NCBI GenBank assembly: GCA_905182265.1
Contig: CAJJAO010000017.1
Span: 1 to 64,000, forward strand
Origin: a gamma proteobacterium HTCC2207
GTDB lineage: Bacteria; Pseudomonadota; Gammaproteobacteria; Pseudomonadales; Porticoccaceae
Length of the DNA: 64,000 bases
Reading direction: 5' to 3'
Each line of letters opens with the position of its first letter. Positions within the stretch are counted from its first letter, which is position 1. Of the stretch, positions 16,608 through 28,506 are shown piece by piece. The translations under genes and the position numbers were made by a program. The notes beneath the pieces were generated by a model. That model was not told where the DNA came from. It saw only the letters and a program-made list of their open reading frames with translations, and did no database searches.

Positions 16608-17581
16608 TAGGCTCCTCCCTCCATCCATAACAACACGGCACCGGTAATCACCAGATTAACCAGAGTAATCGGCAACATTACTTTCCAACCCAGCGACATC
16701 AGCTGGTCGTATCTGGGTCTTGGAATTGCTGCCCGCAGCAGTACAAAGAAATTAATCACGCAAAAGACTTTTAGGCCAAACCAAACTAATGGTGGCAACC
16801 AATGGCCTATATAGGCAGGCCCCATCCAGCCACCAAAAAATAATGTCACGATCATGCAGGAAATCAGCATCAGCCCAAGGTATTCCCCGAGCATAAACAT
16901 AGCGAATTTCATACCGCCATATTCCGTATGAAAACCTGCGGTTAACTCGTGCTCGGCTTCGGGTAAATCAAAGGGCAACCGGTGACTTTCAGCTATGCCC
17001 GCGACCACAAATACCAGTAGCCCCAATGCTTGGGAAAAACAGAACCAGACGTCTTTTTGCGCCGCGACTATGTCAACCAGACTAAAGCTGCCAGACATCA
17101 TCACCACACCCATCAATGACAGGCCCATAAACACTTCGTAGCTAACCATCTGTGCCGCCGAGCGCAGGCCGCCCAGTAGAGCATATTTGTTGTTAGACGC
17201 TAGGCCTCCTAACAGCACGCTGTAAACCGCCAGCGAGGTCATGCCCAGGAAAAACAGCAGACCAATATTGACGTCGATAATCATCACACCAGGGGCAAAA
17301 GGCACCACGGCAAAACCCATCATCATGGCCACAACAATAGCCGTGGGCGCGAAAATGAAAACGACTTTATCGGCAAATGGGGGAACCCAGTCATCCTTGG
17401 TAAGAAGCTTAATCATGTCGGCTGCGACCTGACCAATACCAAAGGGCCCCAAGCGATTAGGCCCGTGCCTGTCCTGCCAGAGCCCCAGCAGCCGACGCTC
17501 CCACCAGGTCAGTACGGCAGCGCCACCTACTCCGCCGAGCAGAATAGTCAAAGCGAGCAATACAGGCATTAACTCAGACAT
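16607..17581 (-). CDS. nuoH: NADH-quinone oxidoreductase subunit H
   Basis: About 324 aa with eight or more membrane helices. [24 protein letters not shown] and the loop with [20 protein letters not shown] (acidic E-channel region at the quinone site) are diagnostic; the conserved [14 protein letters not shown] follows. It anchors the peripheral arm and forms the quinone entry. I take ATG at 17579-17581 (MSELMPVLL), with GGGAGG upstream, rather than the ATG at 17602. It then overlaps the nuoG stop by 8 bp. Confidence 0.96.
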   Translation of the reverse strand: MSELMPVLLALTILLGGVGGAAVLTWWERRLLGLWQDRHGPNRLGPFGIGQVAADMIKLLTKDDWVPPFADKVVFIFAPTAIVVAMMMGFAVVPFAPGVMIIDVNIGLLFFLGMTSLAVYSVLLGGLASNNKYALLGGLRSAAQMVSYEVFMGLSLMGVVMMSGSFSLVDIVAAQKDVWFCFSQALGLLVFVVAGIAESHRLPFDLPEAEHELTAGFHTEYGGMKFAMFMLGEYLGLMLISCMIVTLFFGGWMGPAYIGHWLPPLVWFGLKVFCVINFFVLLRAAIPRPRYDQLMSLGWKVMLPITLVNLVITGAVLLWMEGGA

Positions 17582-20396
17582 GAGCAGAGCCTCCCTTTGC
17601 AATATTAGGGTCTAGAATAATAGGGTCAGGAATAGTCCTGTCCGACGCAATAAGTTGGGGCTCGCGACGCTGCCATTTTGCATCTTTGGTCAGGGTCACC
17701 AAGGTAGCTGGCTGCAATGCTAGGGTTTCTTTATAGCCTGCGCTGTAGCCAACGCAGTTTTTGGCGACCCGCCGCAATACCTTCACCTCAAGGGAAAGCT
17801 GAGTATCTCCACAACCTAGCACCACTCCATCACCATCAGTGACAGCTAATTTTTCTGCGACTACCGCGCCCAGAGCCACGAAGGCACAACCCGCTAACTC
17901 GGCAATCTCATCGGTATTCACCGACAGTTCATCGGACCCATGAACTCTGTGTACTGGAACCAACTGCCATTGGTGAGGCTGCATTTTGACGGCTGTACTT
18001 TTAACTTGCTGGCTCGCACCTTTAGATAAGGAGCTGATAGCGGTATAACCCATGGTCGAAGAAACCACTAAATGTTGACCAGCAGTACCTCCTTTTAGAG
18101 GGCCATCAACCTCCGCCTGAAATTTTTGTAATGCCTGATTAGAGTTCCACCCAGGGGACCAGACAAAGGGAGTAAGAGAACTCGGCTGGTCACGATTTAG
18201 CCCTTCCATACTGTAGGCCAGTGGTGATTCAGTATCATGGGGCTGCTGGGGTTCATGGACGCTCACCCCTGCATTCATGGCTGTGCGACCGCTGTACCTG
18301 TGGGTTTGGCGAGGGATTTTAAGGCCTCGATCACGGAAACTATTGTCTGGTGCTGCGCGGGCGAGATCCGTGAATTCAGCCTGGCTATTGGCGCAGGCGG
18401 CTACCACTTCATCAAAATGATTGAGTTTAGATAAGGCCTTATGACCGGTTATTGCGCCTAGTTTTAATAGCCATTGCCAGCTGGGCAAACGTTCTGCTGT
18501 AGGTTCGAATACTGGGAAGTAACGCTGAGCCCGCCCTTCCATATTGACGAGAGAGCCTTGAGATTCAGCATAGGACGCCGCAGGTAAAACCATATCCGAT
18601 GCGCCTAGGGTGGGGTTTTCTAGCATGTCCATACTGATAACCTTAGTACCCTTGCCCATCAGTTTATGCATCTCGTCTGGCGAAAGTCTGCGCTCGAGAT
18701 CATTTTCCATCACCAGTAATACGTCTGGCGCATTATTGACTAAATCTGAAAGTGTCAGGCCAATGGCATCATCACTGCCGCTTCTTAAAAGCGCTGCACC
18801 AATGCTATTGGACTCAGGGACACAGACACTCAGCATGGCACTAGTGTCATCAGTACAAAGGGCCTCAGCGATGGCCACAGCGCCATCAATAATACCCAAG
18901 TTCAGCATGCTAGAGCCGGTGACAATTAGGGGGTTTTTAGCAGACTGTAAAATCTGGGCAATCTGGTTAGCTTGTTCGTTATTCCCAGAGGCCTGGTTGG
19001 CCAAAGCCGCAACGATAGCTACAGTAAGGTCCGCTATCTGATCCGGTGCTAGGGAAATACATTCACTGGCCACATCATCGAGCTTAGTATCCATGGCAGA
19101 GACAATAATCATGGGTGAGCGCTGATCCTGCGCTAGGTTGCGCACGGCTGCATCTTGCCACTGAGGCAAGCCCATCTGCGCAGCCAATTCAAACGATTTA
19201 TTGCGCACCGACTGCCGCAGGGCCAATGCCACTCGAGGTGCTGTGTTGGTCACATCCTCCCCAAGTACTAAAATGGCGTCTGCCGCTTCGATTTTTTTAA
19301 TACTCGGAATCTGGGCTTTGGTAGTTTTCAAAATGAGTGCCACCGCACTCATCAATGGTGCTTCGGTATCAGAAAACCCCGCAGCAAAATTCTTGGCGCC
19401 CACCATTTCACGCAGTAAATAATTTGCTTCCAAAGATGCTCTTGGTGAGCCAATAGCTGCAACTTTCTTACCCTTTATCCAACCAGCCGCAGTTTCTAAT
19501 GCCTGCTGCTGATGCACAGCCATGAAGCTATCATCAGGCTTTTTAATACCTGCATAATCCAATCGGGCATCGCTGTTGACGTAGCCACTACCAAAACGGC
19601 CACGATCACAAAGGAAGTAACCATTGACCTCATGGTTGTATCTATTGTGCACGCGCTTCAATTTGCCGTAGCGTTCACCGGGGGCAATGTTGCAACCCAC
19701 AGCGCAGCCAGTGCAGATCGAAGGCGCCGACTGAAGGTCCCATTTACGGCTGTACTGTTTTAAAAATGGCTTATCTGTAAATACGCCTGTAGGACAGACC
19801 TCAACCAGATTGCCACTAAACTCACTTTCTAAAACACCCTCTTCATGACGGCCAAAATATAGATGATCATGGGACGCCTGAGCACCCAAATCTTTGCCTC
19901 CGGCATAATCTTTATAATAGCGTTCACAGCGATAACAGGTAATGCAGCGATTCATCTCATGATGGATCAGCGGACCCAGATACTGATTCCGATAGGTATT
20001 CTTTTGGCCGGTATAGCGTCGCTGACTATGGCCTACCATTACCGTCATATCCTGTAGATGACATTCACCACCCTCTGCGCATACCGGGCAATCATGAGGG
20101 TGATTTAACATCAGCGACTCAACGACCGCTTCACGGAATTCTTTGGCTTTGTCCCCCTGCAGTGAAAAACGCGCGCCTTCTGTCACTGGGGTCATGCAGC
20201 CCATAATAATGCGGCCGCGGCTGTCATCCTCGTTTTGGTACTGCACCAGCGCACATTGCCGGCAGGAACCTATAGAGCCCATGGCCGGATGCCAACAGAA
20301 ATAGGGTAAATCCAACCCAGCATTAAGACAGGCCTCGAGTACGTTCTCGCCGTCTTTAACCTGAAGTTCCTGACCATCTATAAATATGGTTGGCAT
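17574..20396 (-). CDS. nuoG: NADH-quinone oxidoreductase subunit G
   Basis: The 940-aa large peripheral subunit begins with a 2Fe-2S ferredoxin domain (C34, C45, C48, C67). Next comes the His-Cys3 4Fe-4S motif (HDCPVCAEGGEC, residues 101-112), a further RCITCYRCERY cluster site, and CTGCAVGCNIAPGERYG at the start of the molybdopterin-oxidoreductase-like domain. That domain is catalytically dead in complex I. A region from about residue 690 to 940 is poorly conserved, as usual for NuoG. Electrons pass from NuoE/F to NuoI. The start follows nuoF by 13 bp. Confidence 0.96.
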   Translation of the reverse strand: MPTIFIDGQELQVKDGENVLEACLNAGLDLPYFCWHPAMGSIGSCRQCALVQYQNEDDSRGRIIMGCMTPVTEGARFSLQGDKAKEFREAVVESLMLNHPHDCPVCAEGGECHLQDMTVMVGHSQRRYTGQKNTYRNQYLGPLIHHEMNRCITCYRCERYYKDYAGGKDLGAQASHDHLYFGRHEEGVLESEFSGNLVEVCPTGVFTDKPFLKQYSRKWDLQSAPSICTGCAVGCNIAPGERYGKLKRVHNRYNHEVNGYFLCDRGRFGSGYVNSDARLDYAGIKKPDDSFMAVHQQQALETAAGWIKGKKVAAIGSPRASLEANYLLREMVGAKNFAAGFSDTEAPLMSAVALILKTTKAQIPSIKKIEAADAILVLGEDVTNTAPRVALALRQSVRNKSFELAAQMGLPQWQDAAVRNLAQDQRSPMIIVSAMDTKLDDVASECISLAPDQIADLTVAIVAALANQASGNNEQANQIAQILQSAKNPLIVTGSSMLNLGIIDGAVAIAEALCTDDTSAMLSVCVPESNSIGAALLRSGSDDAIGLTLSDLVNNAPDVLLVMENDLERRLSPDEMHKLMGKGTKVISMDMLENPTLGASDMVLPAASYAESQGSLVNMEGRAQRYFPVFEPTAERLPSWQWLLKLGAITGHKALSKLNHFDEVVAACANSQAEFTDLARAAPDNSFRDRGLKIPRQTHRYSGRTAMNAGVSVHEPQQPHDTESPLAYSMEGLNRDQPSSLTPFVWSPGWNSNQALQKFQAEVDGPLKGGTAGQHLVVSSTMGYTAISSLSKGASQQVKSTAVKMQPHQWQLVPVHRVHGSDELSVNTDEIAELAGCAFVALGAVVAEKLAVTDGDGVVLGCGDTQLSLEVKVLRRVAKNCVGYSAGYKETLALQPATLVTLTKDAKWQRREPQLIASDRTIPDPIILDPNIAKGGSAHV

Positions 20397-20409
20397 AATT
20401 TACACTCGT

Positions 20410-21690
20410 CTAATGATAGGGGCAGCGGCCACTACTAATATGCTGTTTAAAGTCGTCATAAAAATATTTTAAAGCGCTCTGCAAAGGCTCCATGGCACCT
20501 GGAGCCAGCGCACAATGGGTATTACCAAGGGCACCTATATAGTTCACTTGATAGGCTAGGGTCTCTAGATCTTCTGGCTGACCACGCCCATCTTCAATAT
20601 CTTGCAACACCTGGCGAGTCCAGGGCAGGCCCTCGCGACAGGGTGTACAAAAGCCGCAGGACTCATGGGCAAAAAAGCGGATAAGGTTGAGTACCATGCC
20701 CACTGGGCAGGTACGGTCATCCAAGATAATCATGGTGCCTGTACCCATGCGGCTACCAGCTGCACCAATGACGTTGTAGTCCATGGCCAGATCCAGGTGT
20801 TCATGGGTCAAAAAATCTGTAGAACCGCCACCGGGCAAAAATCCTTTGAGCTGATAGCCCTCTTGCATGCCGCCAGCATGGACTTCAATAATTTCACGAA
20901 TAGGCGTGCCCATGGGTAGCTCCCAGCAGCCTGGGTTGTTTACCTTGCCGCTGACACCAAATAGTTTGGTACCCGCATCTTCACCAATGCCCAAGCTCTT
21001 AAACCATTCGGCACCGCGATCGATGATATGAGGAATATTACAGAGTGTTTCCACGTTGTTAACGATAGTGGGTCGACCCCATAAACCGCTCACTTGGGGG
21101 AACGGCGGCTTGGCTCTTGGGTTTGCGCGTTTGCCTTCAAGGGCATTGATAAGCGCTGTTTCTTCACCGCAGATATAGCGTCCCGCACTGGGGTGAACAT
21201 ACATATCAAGCTTATAGCCGCTACCAAGAACATTGTCCCCAAGCAAACCGGCGGCGTAGCATTCTGCAAGGGCATCACGTAGGCGCTGGATGGCCAGCAC
21301 ATATTCACCGCGAATAAACACATAGGAAATATCTGCACCTATGGTGTAGGCGGCAAGAATCATGCCCTCTATTAATTGGTGAGGGTCACATTCCATGAGC
21401 AGGCGATCTTTGAATGTACCAGGCTCCATCTCATCGGCATTACACACAAGGTACTTATGGCCTGGGCCACATTTATCCTCACCTGGAACAAAGCTCCATT
21501 TCATACCCGTAGGAAACCCAGCACCGCCACGACCGCGTAACTTGGAATCACTAATCAGGTCCTGACAATCTTTGGGAGACATATCTGCCAGTGCTTTGCG
21601 CAACCCGCGATAGCCACCGTTGGCTTCATAAGCCTTTAAGTCTGTGGGCTTTTGGTCGAAGCCGATATTACGTGTGAGTACCTTCTCCAT
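20410..21690 (-). CDS. nuoF: NADH-quinone oxidoreductase subunit F
   Basis: The 426-aa NADH dehydrogenase module carries the glycine-rich RGRGGAGFPTGMKW (FMN/NADH site, near residue 53), the YICGEETALINALEG motif, and ESCGFCTPCREG plus a distal Cys for the 4Fe-4S cluster N3. It oxidises NADH and passes electrons to NuoG. The start overlaps the nuoE stop by one base (TAATG). Confidence 0.97.
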   Translation of the reverse strand: MEKVLTRNIGFDQKPTDLKAYEANGGYRGLRKALADMSPKDCQDLISDSKLRGRGGAGFPTGMKWSFVPGEDKCGPGHKYLVCNADEMEPGTFKDRLLMECDPHQLIEGMILAAYTIGADISYVFIRGEYVLAIQRLRDALAECYAAGLLGDNVLGSGYKLDMYVHPSAGRYICGEETALINALEGKRANPRAKPPFPQVSGLWGRPTIVNNVETLCNIPHIIDRGAEWFKSLGIGEDAGTKLFGVSGKVNNPGCWELPMGTPIREIIEVHAGGMQEGYQLKGFLPGGGSTDFLTHEHLDLAMDYNVIGAAGSRMGTGTMIILDDRTCPVGMVLNLIRFFAHESCGFCTPCREGLPWTRQVLQDIEDGRGQPEDLETLAYQVNYIGALGNTHCALAPGAMEPLQSALKYFYDDFKQHISSGRCPYH

Positions 21691-22244
21691 TATTGACTGC
21701 CCTCGCTCTTGGGGCCGGCTTTTGATGACGATGTCGATTTCGTCTTAACTTTGCCAAAAAGCTCTTTTATTTTTTTATCGTCCAGATGGGTCACAAGATC
21801 ATCACCGACCATCATAACGGGCGCTCGGTCACAGGCACCCAAACAGGGAACCGGCAGCAAGGTATAGAGGTTATCTTTTGTGGTCTCACCATAGTCCACA
21901 CCCAGAAGCTTAGAAATTTTACTTTTAATATCGTCACAGCCACTGATCCAGCAACTGACGCTATCGCAAAATAGGATTACTTTTTCACCTACAGGTCGGC
22001 GGTAAATCAAATTGTAAAACGTGGCTATTCCTTCCAACTCTTCTGCAGACATATCTAGATGTTTGGCTATACCACGCAAAGATTCATCTGATACCCAACC
22101 GCGCTTTGCCTGCACAATTTTTAAAGCGTCGATAGCGGCACCAGACTTATAGGGAACATGTGCCAACTCTGCATCGATTTCAGCAATCTCGTCTACGCTG
22201 AGTGCCGAGCCAACATCAGTTTGAATCATCTGGGATTTACTCAT
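21690..22244 (-). CDS. nuoE: NADH-quinone oxidoreductase subunit E
   Basis: The 184-aa thioredoxin-like 2Fe-2S subunit has ligand pairs [11 protein letters not shown] (the first and second Cys) and [15 protein letters not shown], which bind cluster N1a. The last ~20 residues, rich in Lys and Ser, extend beyond the fold. The start overlaps the nuoCD stop as ATGA. Confidence 0.96.
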   Translation of the reverse strand: MSKSQMIQTDVGSALSVDEIAEIDAELAHVPYKSGAAIDALKIVQAKRGWVSDESLRGIAKHLDMSAEELEGIATFYNLIYRRPVGEKVILFCDSVSCWISGCDDIKSKISKLLGVDYGETTKDNLYTLLPVPCLGACDRAPVMMVGDDLVTHLDDKKIKELFGKVKTKSTSSSKAGPKSEGSQ

Positions 22245-23992
22245 CGGTCGACATCCGCCATAACAAAATCAATACTCGCAATAATGGCAATCAAATCTGC
22301 AATCATCAGGCCTTTACTGATGAGCGGGATCTGCTGCAGATGGGGAAATGAGGGGGTACGGATTCTAGTGCGATAGGAATTTGTGCCGCGATCACTAATC
22401 AGGTGGTAGCTATTAATACCTTTGGTGGCCTCTATCATGACCGACGCCTCTCCCTCCGGAATCACGGGCCCCCAACTCACATTTAAAAAATGATGAATCA
22501 ATGTTTCGATATCTTCCATTGTGCGTTCTTTAGCGGGGGGCGTAGTCGCCGAATGGTCGCTCTTGTAGGGACCGCTAGGCATATTGTCGACGCACTGACG
22601 AATAATCTTTAAGCTCTCACGCATCTCTTCGATACGCAGCGCAGCACGATCGTAGCAGTCGCCGTTTTCCGCGGTAGGCACCTCAAACTCAAATTGGTCA
22701 TAACCACCATAGGGGCGTTTTTTACGTACGTCCCAGTCACTGCCGGTGGCCCGTAAACCCGGACCGGTAATGCCCCACTCCAGTGCTTCTTGCTGGGTAT
22801 AAACGCCTATGCCCACGGTGCGTTCTTTGAGCATTTTATTCTGCATGGCCATCTTGTCATAATGGTCTAAACGAGCTGGTAAATAATCCAGAAATTCGCG
22901 GATCATACGGTCCCAACCATTTGGAAGATCCTGAGCTACGCCGCCAATACGAAACCAAGCGGGGTGCATTCGGCCACCCGTAATCGCCTCAACAATACCA
23001 AACAGTTTTTCACGATCCACAAACATATAAAACACTGGCGACATCTGGCCAATGTCTTGCACAAAAGTGCCATAAAAAACCAAATGACTAGAGATACGAA
23101 AGAGCTCAGCGAGCATGATGCGAATGATTTTTGCCCGCTCTGGCACCTGTATGCCAGCCAACATCTCCACTGACTGCACATAGGCTAGGTTGTTCATCAC
23201 CCCGCCAAGGTAGTCAATGCGATCCGAATAGGGAATAAATGTGTGCCATGTTTGACGCTCAGCCATCTTCTCTGCGCCGCGATGGTGGTAACCAATATCT
23301 GGCACCGAGTCGACAATCACTTCACCGTCTAGCTGTAGGGCAATTCGAAAAACACCGTGCACACTAGGGTGATTCGGACCCAAATTAAGAAACATGAACT
23401 CGCCGTCTTGCGAAGCAGATTTCATGCCCCAGTCTTCCGGACGAAAGCGCAGGGCCTCCTGTTCTTTGGCCACTCGCTCTGGGCCCATTTCAAAAGGCGC
23501 CATCTCGGTTGCCCGAGCGGGATGGTCTTTGCGCAGAGCATGCCCTTCCCATGTGGGTGGCAACAGAATACGAAATAATGTCGGGTGACCCGCAAAGTCG
23601 ACTCCAAACATATCCCAGGCTTCCCGCTCATACCAATTAGCATTAGGCCAAATTGAAATACAGGTAGGTAAACTTAAATCGCTCTCGGCGAGCGCGACCT
23701 TGATACGTAAGTCTTCGTTACGCTCCATAGATAGCAGCTGATAAACAACAGTGAAATCTGAGGCGGGTTGACCATCGCGATAAACTCTAGTGCGTTCGTC
23801 AATAGCGAACAGATCGTAGAGCATCGAAAAGCTAGGCTTTAAATAGCGTAATACTTCAATTAAACGATTGCGAGTCACCCACAATGTGGGCACTTTGTCC
23901 GCGCATTGTTGAGCAACAAATAGATCCTCACCGAACTGTCGGTACAGGTTCTCTTCCACCTGGCTATGAACCAGAGTTGCAGCCGTTTGCAT
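22241..23992 (-). CDS. nuoC: NADH-quinone oxidoreductase fused subunit C/D
   Basis: The 583-aa protein joins NuoC (30-kDa type, residues ~1-180; [19 protein letters not shown] is the C signature) to NuoD (49-kDa type, ~200-583; [16 protein letters not shown] and [14 protein letters not shown] mark the quinone-site His). It ends with [11 protein letters not shown], the standard NuoD C-terminus. The fusion is known in E. coli and pseudomonads, so it is a lineage trait and not an anomaly. Together with NuoB it forms the quinone-binding cavity. It lies 31 bp after nuoB. Confidence 0.97.
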   Translation of the reverse strand: MQTAATLVHSQVEENLYRQFGEDLFVAQQCADKVPTLWVTRNRLIEVLRYLKPSFSMLYDLFAIDERTRVYRDGQPASDFTVVYQLLSMERNEDLRIKVALAESDLSLPTCISIWPNANWYEREAWDMFGVDFAGHPTLFRILLPPTWEGHALRKDHPARATEMAPFEMGPERVAKEQEALRFRPEDWGMKSASQDGEFMFLNLGPNHPSVHGVFRIALQLDGEVIVDSVPDIGYHHRGAEKMAERQTWHTFIPYSDRIDYLGGVMNNLAYVQSVEMLAGIQVPERAKIIRIMLAELFRISSHLVFYGTFVQDIGQMSPVFYMFVDREKLFGIVEAITGGRMHPAWFRIGGVAQDLPNGWDRMIREFLDYLPARLDHYDKMAMQNKMLKERTVGIGVYTQQEALEWGITGPGLRATGSDWDVRKKRPYGGYDQFEFEVPTAENGDCYDRAALRIEEMRESLKIIRQCVDNMPSGPYKSDHSATTPPAKERTMEDIETLIHHFLNVSWGPVIPEGEASVMIEATKGINSYHLISDRGTNSYRTRIRTPSFPHLQQIPLISKGLMIADLIAIIASIDFVMADVDR

Positions 23993-24023
23993 TTAAACCC
24001 CTTAGATTTTTATAAGAACTTCT

Positions 24024-24662
24024 CTAGATATTTTTTGGTTCCCGTAACTCTGTCGCCTGAATTCTCTGAGCAGTCAGTTCATCTCGCTTACTCATTTTTG
24101 GCGGTTTGATAATGGTCTGGTCACCCGCAGCCCAAGTAATAGGCCTTCGTTCTTTACCAATTGACTCTTGCAGCATTAACAGCCCCTGCATCAAGGCTTC
24201 TGGGCGCGGTGGGCAGCCGGGAACATAGACGTCCACGGGAATAAACTTATCAACACCCTGAACCACAGAATAAATATCGTACATACCGCCGGAGTTGGCG
24301 CAAGAGCCCATGGAAATAATCCAGCGGGGCTCAAGAAGCTGTTCGTATAATCGCTGTACTACTGGAGCCATTTTTAAAAAACAGGTGCCGGATATCACCA
24401 TTAGGTCAGCCTGCCTTGGGGTGGCTCGAATCACTTCAGAACCAAAGCGCGCTATATCATGACGGCTGGTAAACGAGGTCGCCATTTCAACGTAGCAGCA
24501 GGACAGGCCAAAGTTAAAAGGCCACAGAGAATGGGCCCTGCCCCAGGCGATTAAATCTTCGAGTTTGGCAAACGCTACATTGCGCTTTACCTGCTCTTCA
24601 ATAAAATCATCACTACCACTCACCTGATTACCATCTTCGGGCCGGCTTAGACTCCACTTCAT
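24024..24662 (-). CDS. nuoB: NADH-quinone oxidoreductase subunit B
   Basis: The 212-aa subunit holds terminal cluster N2. The tandem cysteines in [10 protein letters not shown], with [12 protein letters not shown] and [11 protein letters not shown], supply the four ligands. It passes electrons to ubiquinone at the NuoD interface. The ATG overlaps the nuoA stop as ATGA. Confidence 0.97.
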   Translation of the reverse strand: MKWSLSRPEDGNQVSGSDDFIEEQVKRNVAFAKLEDLIAWGRAHSLWPFNFGLSCCYVEMATSFTSRHDIARFGSEVIRATPRQADLMVISGTCFLKMAPVVQRLYEQLLEPRWIISMGSCANSGGMYDIYSVVQGVDKFIPVDVYVPGCPPRPEALMQGLLMLQESIGKERRPITWAAGDQTIIKPPKMSKRDELTAQRIQATELREPKNI

Positions 24663-25135
24663 AGGTTTTCCTTGGCAGACTGTGCTGCTGGGTTCTTTTG
24701 GCTTTCCAATTTTTGACTTTCTAATTTTTGACTTTCTAGCGCTGCCTTCAAGCCAACGCGGGTTTTATTTCCCCATTCCAATGCCCCTGAGCGCCATTCG
24801 TAAATCAGAGCAAGGGCTAATATGGCTATAAAAACTAGCATCGAAAAATAGCCCTGCCAGCCCAACTCAAAGAAAGCGATGGCCCAAGCAAAGATAAAAA
24901 CAGTTTCTAAATCGAAGATAACAAAGAAGATCGCGACTAAATAAAACTCAACAGAGATGCGAACCTGGGAGTTGCCCACAGGGACAATGCCAGACTCAAA
25001 TGGGTCGTTAGTGGCGGCCTCTCGGCGGCGCTGACCCAGCAACCATGACATGAGTAACATTGTGACCACCAGCAGGATTACCATGCCGAAGTAGACTGCT
25101 AGAGGCCATATCTCAGTTGAGTATTCATTAACCAT
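24659..25135 (-). CDS. nuoA: NADH-quinone oxidoreductase subunit A
   Basis: The 158-aa protein has three transmembrane helices and the conserved loop [21 protein letters not shown], read here as FESG...S..R, followed by [12 protein letters not shown]. It is the first gene of the nuo operon. The C-terminus is extended by a triple ESQKL repeat produced by a 15-bp tandem duplication. A tail of this kind is not needed for the fold and probably faces the cytoplasm or periplasm without structure. Confidence 0.96.
   Translation of the reverse strand: MVNEYSTEIWPLAVYFGMVILLVVTMLLMSWLLGQRRREAATNDPFESGIVPVGNSQVRISVEFYLVAIFFVIFDLETVFIFAWAIAFFELGWQGYFSMLVFIAILALALIYEWRSGALEWGNKTRVGLKAALESQKLESQKLESQKNPAAQSAKENL
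24696..24740 (-). repeat. 15-bp tandem repeat in the 3' end of nuoA
   Basis: Three consecutive 15-bp units (24696-24710, 24711-24725, 24726-24740), read as ESQKL or ESQKN on the minus strand, differ by only a few bases each. They keep the nuoA frame and lie about 35 bp before the stop. Confidence 0.88.
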
Positions 25136-25590
25136 TAACGATGCCCACCGGTCAGATGGAAATGCCGGAGGGCAATAGAAATAGTGAGATTGTTTGGACT
25201 AAAAGAAAGGCTTACCACCCTGGATAAGTGGCGCGAACAGCTTGTGCGAATAATTTCCCTATACATACTTTGTGGCATAAATACCCCATACGTATCGGAT
25301 TGATCGCGCCTGTAAAAAAATGTAACTGGCGAGAAACCCGTTTATTTTTATTCAGTGCTACGCTTTTAAGGTACCTAAGTTATTTTGGTTTCGCAAGCGA
25401 ATTTCCGAGCGGGAGTAGAGTAAAAGAAATAATTTGAAATGATTAGCCGCCCTTACGGGCAGCTAATCAATAATGAATACTTTGGTGATTTAAGCCCAAC
25501 CCCTTGCCGAGCTTGGACATTGAAAATAGTTGCATGAACAATAAGAGATAAAGTTCTAGACAGAATGCCTGCAAAAATTATTTTTTAGTA
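25136..25590. other. 455-bp gap between purA and nuoA
   Basis: No convincing gene is seen; a short frame on the plus strand (25228-25437) has no recognisable domain and no clear ribosome binding site. The region must contain the nuo promoter on the minus strand; I could not fix a clear -35/-10 pair. A hairpin at 25441-25468 probably ends the purA transcript. No tRNA cloverleaf was recognised. Confidence 0.6.
25441..25468 (-). terminator. Hairpin downstream of purA, possible terminator
   Basis: Arms GATTAGC and GCTAATC, extended by GCCC/GGGC across one mismatch, enclose the loop TTAC. On the minus strand it is followed by an AT-rich tract with scattered T runs, not a pure T tract. It lies 123 bp after the purA stop and before nuoA. 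Confidence 0.5.
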
Positions 25591-26904
<1,314 letters not shown>

Positions 26905-26926
26905 TTACACCACCTAACCCTTGGGG

Positions 26927-28129
26927 TCAGGACAACTTTTTAATTACATACTGACCGTCGTCTTGAACTAATTCGCGATCACAATTCATTTCATTAAAAT
27001 CAACTTTTTGGTCCGCAAAGCCCTGCACAACTCGATTACCTTGACTGCGTAACAGCGCAATTTGCACGGCACATTCAGGGTCCTTACTGGCAGGAACAAA
27101 GATGCCTCCCAGGGGGCCTCTGTGCCTGTGGCCCTGAGTCACCAACGATTTAAGATCAAAGGCAAAGCCAGTGGCTGGACGTGCGCGGCCAAAGGCCTCG
27201 CCCACATGGTCATAGCGGCCACCATTGCCGAGCGCTTTTCCGTAGCCCTGCACATAGGCGGCAAACACGACACCTGTATGGTAGTGATAGCCGGGCATCT
27301 CGCCCAGATCTAAATAAATGGTTACTTCAGAATCATCGAGGCCGGCAATAACTTGCTCAAGCTGCGAGATAGCGGCCAATACTGACCGGGGCGCGCCAGC
27401 CAATACCTGTTTAGCCGCACTTAGTACTTCTTTGCTGCCGGCCAACGTTGGAAGATGGCTCAGCCAGCCTGCAAGCTGAACATCGGCGACATTGGCTGCG
27501 ACCCACTGGGTCAATTCACCAATGGCTTTGCTCTGTAATAATTCAAAAAACTGCGACTCAAGGTCATCGCTAAGATTAGCTTCTGCGAGTAGGCCGCGAT
27601 AGATATCCACATGACCCAGATCTAAGTGAACATTGTTGACGCCAGAGGTTTTTAAGGTCTGTAAAAAAAGCTCAATCACTTCGATATCGGCCGCGAGCGT
27701 TGCTTCACCAAATAATTCGACACCTACCGAAATAGGGGTGCGCGATTCTAAGGGCCCTCGAGGGCGTGTATGGACAACGGTGCCAGCATAGCAAAGACGA
27801 TTAGGCCCTTCTCGACGCAGGCTGTGTGCGTCCATACGAGCTGTCTGAGGAGTAATATCGGCACGGATACCCATCATACGGCCACTGATTTGGTCAGTGA
27901 CACGGAAAGTCATTAAGTCGAGATCTGATCCTGAACCGCTGAGCAGAGATTCGGTAAATTCTACCATCGGCGGGATAACGAGGTCATAGCCCCAGTTGTG
28001 ATAGAGATCGAGAAGCTGTCGTCGCAGATACTCGACGACCTGTGCCTGCTCGGGCAGCACTTCATCGACGCCATCCGGCAATAACCAACGATCTACATTT
28101 GTCACGGGAACCTCATAGATTTTGTACAA
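26927..28129 (-). CDS. hisZ: ATP phosphoribosyltransferase regulatory subunit
   Basis: The 400-aa protein is a class II aminoacyl-tRNA-synthetase-like paralogue of HisS. It has WLLPDGVDEVLPEQA at the start, FRVTDQISGRMMGIRADITPQ (motif 2-like) and GNGGRYDHVGEAFGRARPATGFAFD (motif 3-like), but no anticodon-binding domain. HisZ is required with short-form HisG for the first step of histidine synthesis. Its position next to purA is shared with pseudomonads. A true HisRS is excluded by length and missing histidine motifs. Confidence 0.93.
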   Translation of the reverse strand: MYKIYEVPVTNVDRWLLPDGVDEVLPEQAQVVEYLRRQLLDLYHNWGYDLVIPPMVEFTESLLSGSGSDLDLMTFRVTDQISGRMMGIRADITPQTARMDAHSLRREGPNRLCYAGTVVHTRPRGPLESRTPISVGVELFGEATLAADIEVIELFLQTLKTSGVNNVHLDLGHVDIYRGLLAEANLSDDLESQFFELLQSKAIGELTQWVAANVADVQLAGWLSHLPTLAGSKEVLSAAKQVLAGAPRSVLAAISQLEQVIAGLDDSEVTIYLDLGEMPGYHYHTGVVFAAYVQGYGKALGNGGRYDHVGEAFGRARPATGFAFDLKSLVTQGHRHRGPLGGIFVPASKDPECAVQIALLRSQGNRVVQGFADQKVDFNEMNCDRELVQDDGQYVIKKLS

Positions 28130-28181
28130 AAAAGCCCTTTGTAAAAAGTAGCTTATGAAACAGTAACAGCAGCTATTGCGC

Positions 28182-28367
28182 TCAACGCCAAAAAATCAGC
28201 ATCCCGAGCCCCAGAAGCATACTTAACAAACCAATAAGCCGCATGGACTTATTATCGACTACCGCTAACGTTTGGGCCATATTGCGCCATCTGCCAGGCG
28301 ATAGAAAGGGCATAATTCCTTCGAACACCAGCATTAAACCCACAGCTCTGCCTATATCATCAAGCAT
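28182..28367 (-). CDS. DUF2065 family small inner-membrane protein (YjeT-like)
   Basis: About 61 aa with two hydrophobic helices: IGRAVGLMLVFEGIMPFLSP and the last ~20 residues around LIGLLSMLLGLGMLIFW. FEGIMPFLSPxxW is the DUF2065 signature. The start is set at ATG 28365-28367 (MLDDIGRAVG), with GAGG upstream. An ATG at 28391 sits directly on the T-run of a terminator hairpin, so it is rejected. The family always sits between hflC and hisZ/purA; its function is unknown. Confidence 0.88.
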   Translation of the reverse strand: MLDDIGRAVGLMLVFEGIMPFLSPGRWRNMAQTLAVVDNKSMRLIGLLSMLLGLGMLIFWR

Positions 28368-28390
28368 TGTGGCCCACCTCAATTTCGGCA

Positions 28391-28415
28391 TAAAAAAACC
28401 GAGTCGCCTCGGTTT
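28391..28415 (-). terminator. Rho-independent terminator between hflC and the DUF2065 gene
   Basis: On the minus strand the stem AAACCGAG/CTCGGTTT (loop GCGA) is followed by seven T residues. It lies about 170 bp after the hflC stop and just before DUF2065, so the hfl transcript and the DUF2065-hisZ-purA transcript are probably separated here. Confidence 0.9.
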
Positions 28416-28457
28416 CGGAATTCTAGCAAAGTCGTCACCAATGTGGCAGGGATTTCT

Positions 28458-28495
28458 GAACTAATTAGGGTAAAGCTCTGTTCCCTAACTAGTTC
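28458..28495. repeat. 13-bp inverted repeat downstream of hflC
   Basis: GAACTAATTAGGG and CCCTAACTAGTTC pair with one mismatch around a 12-nt loop. No T run follows on either strand, so it is not a canonical terminator. It may stabilise the 3' end of the hfl mRNA. Confidence 0.7.
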
Positions 28496-28506
28496 ATCAA
28501 CCTTTA

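Noticed and set aside
22241..23992. nuoC-nuoD fusion as a novelty
   Set aside because: The same fusion is well known in E. coli, Pseudomonas and relatives.
25228..25437. 69-codon plus-strand ORF between purA and nuoA
   Set aside because: No recognisable domain, no clear ribosome binding site, and it opposes both neighbours in what is probably the nuo promoter region.
28368..28391. Upstream ATG start for the DUF2065 gene
   Set aside because: It lies on the T-run of a terminator hairpin and lacks a Shine-Dalgarno; ATG at 28365-28367 has GAGG upstream and begins at the family's usual N-terminus.
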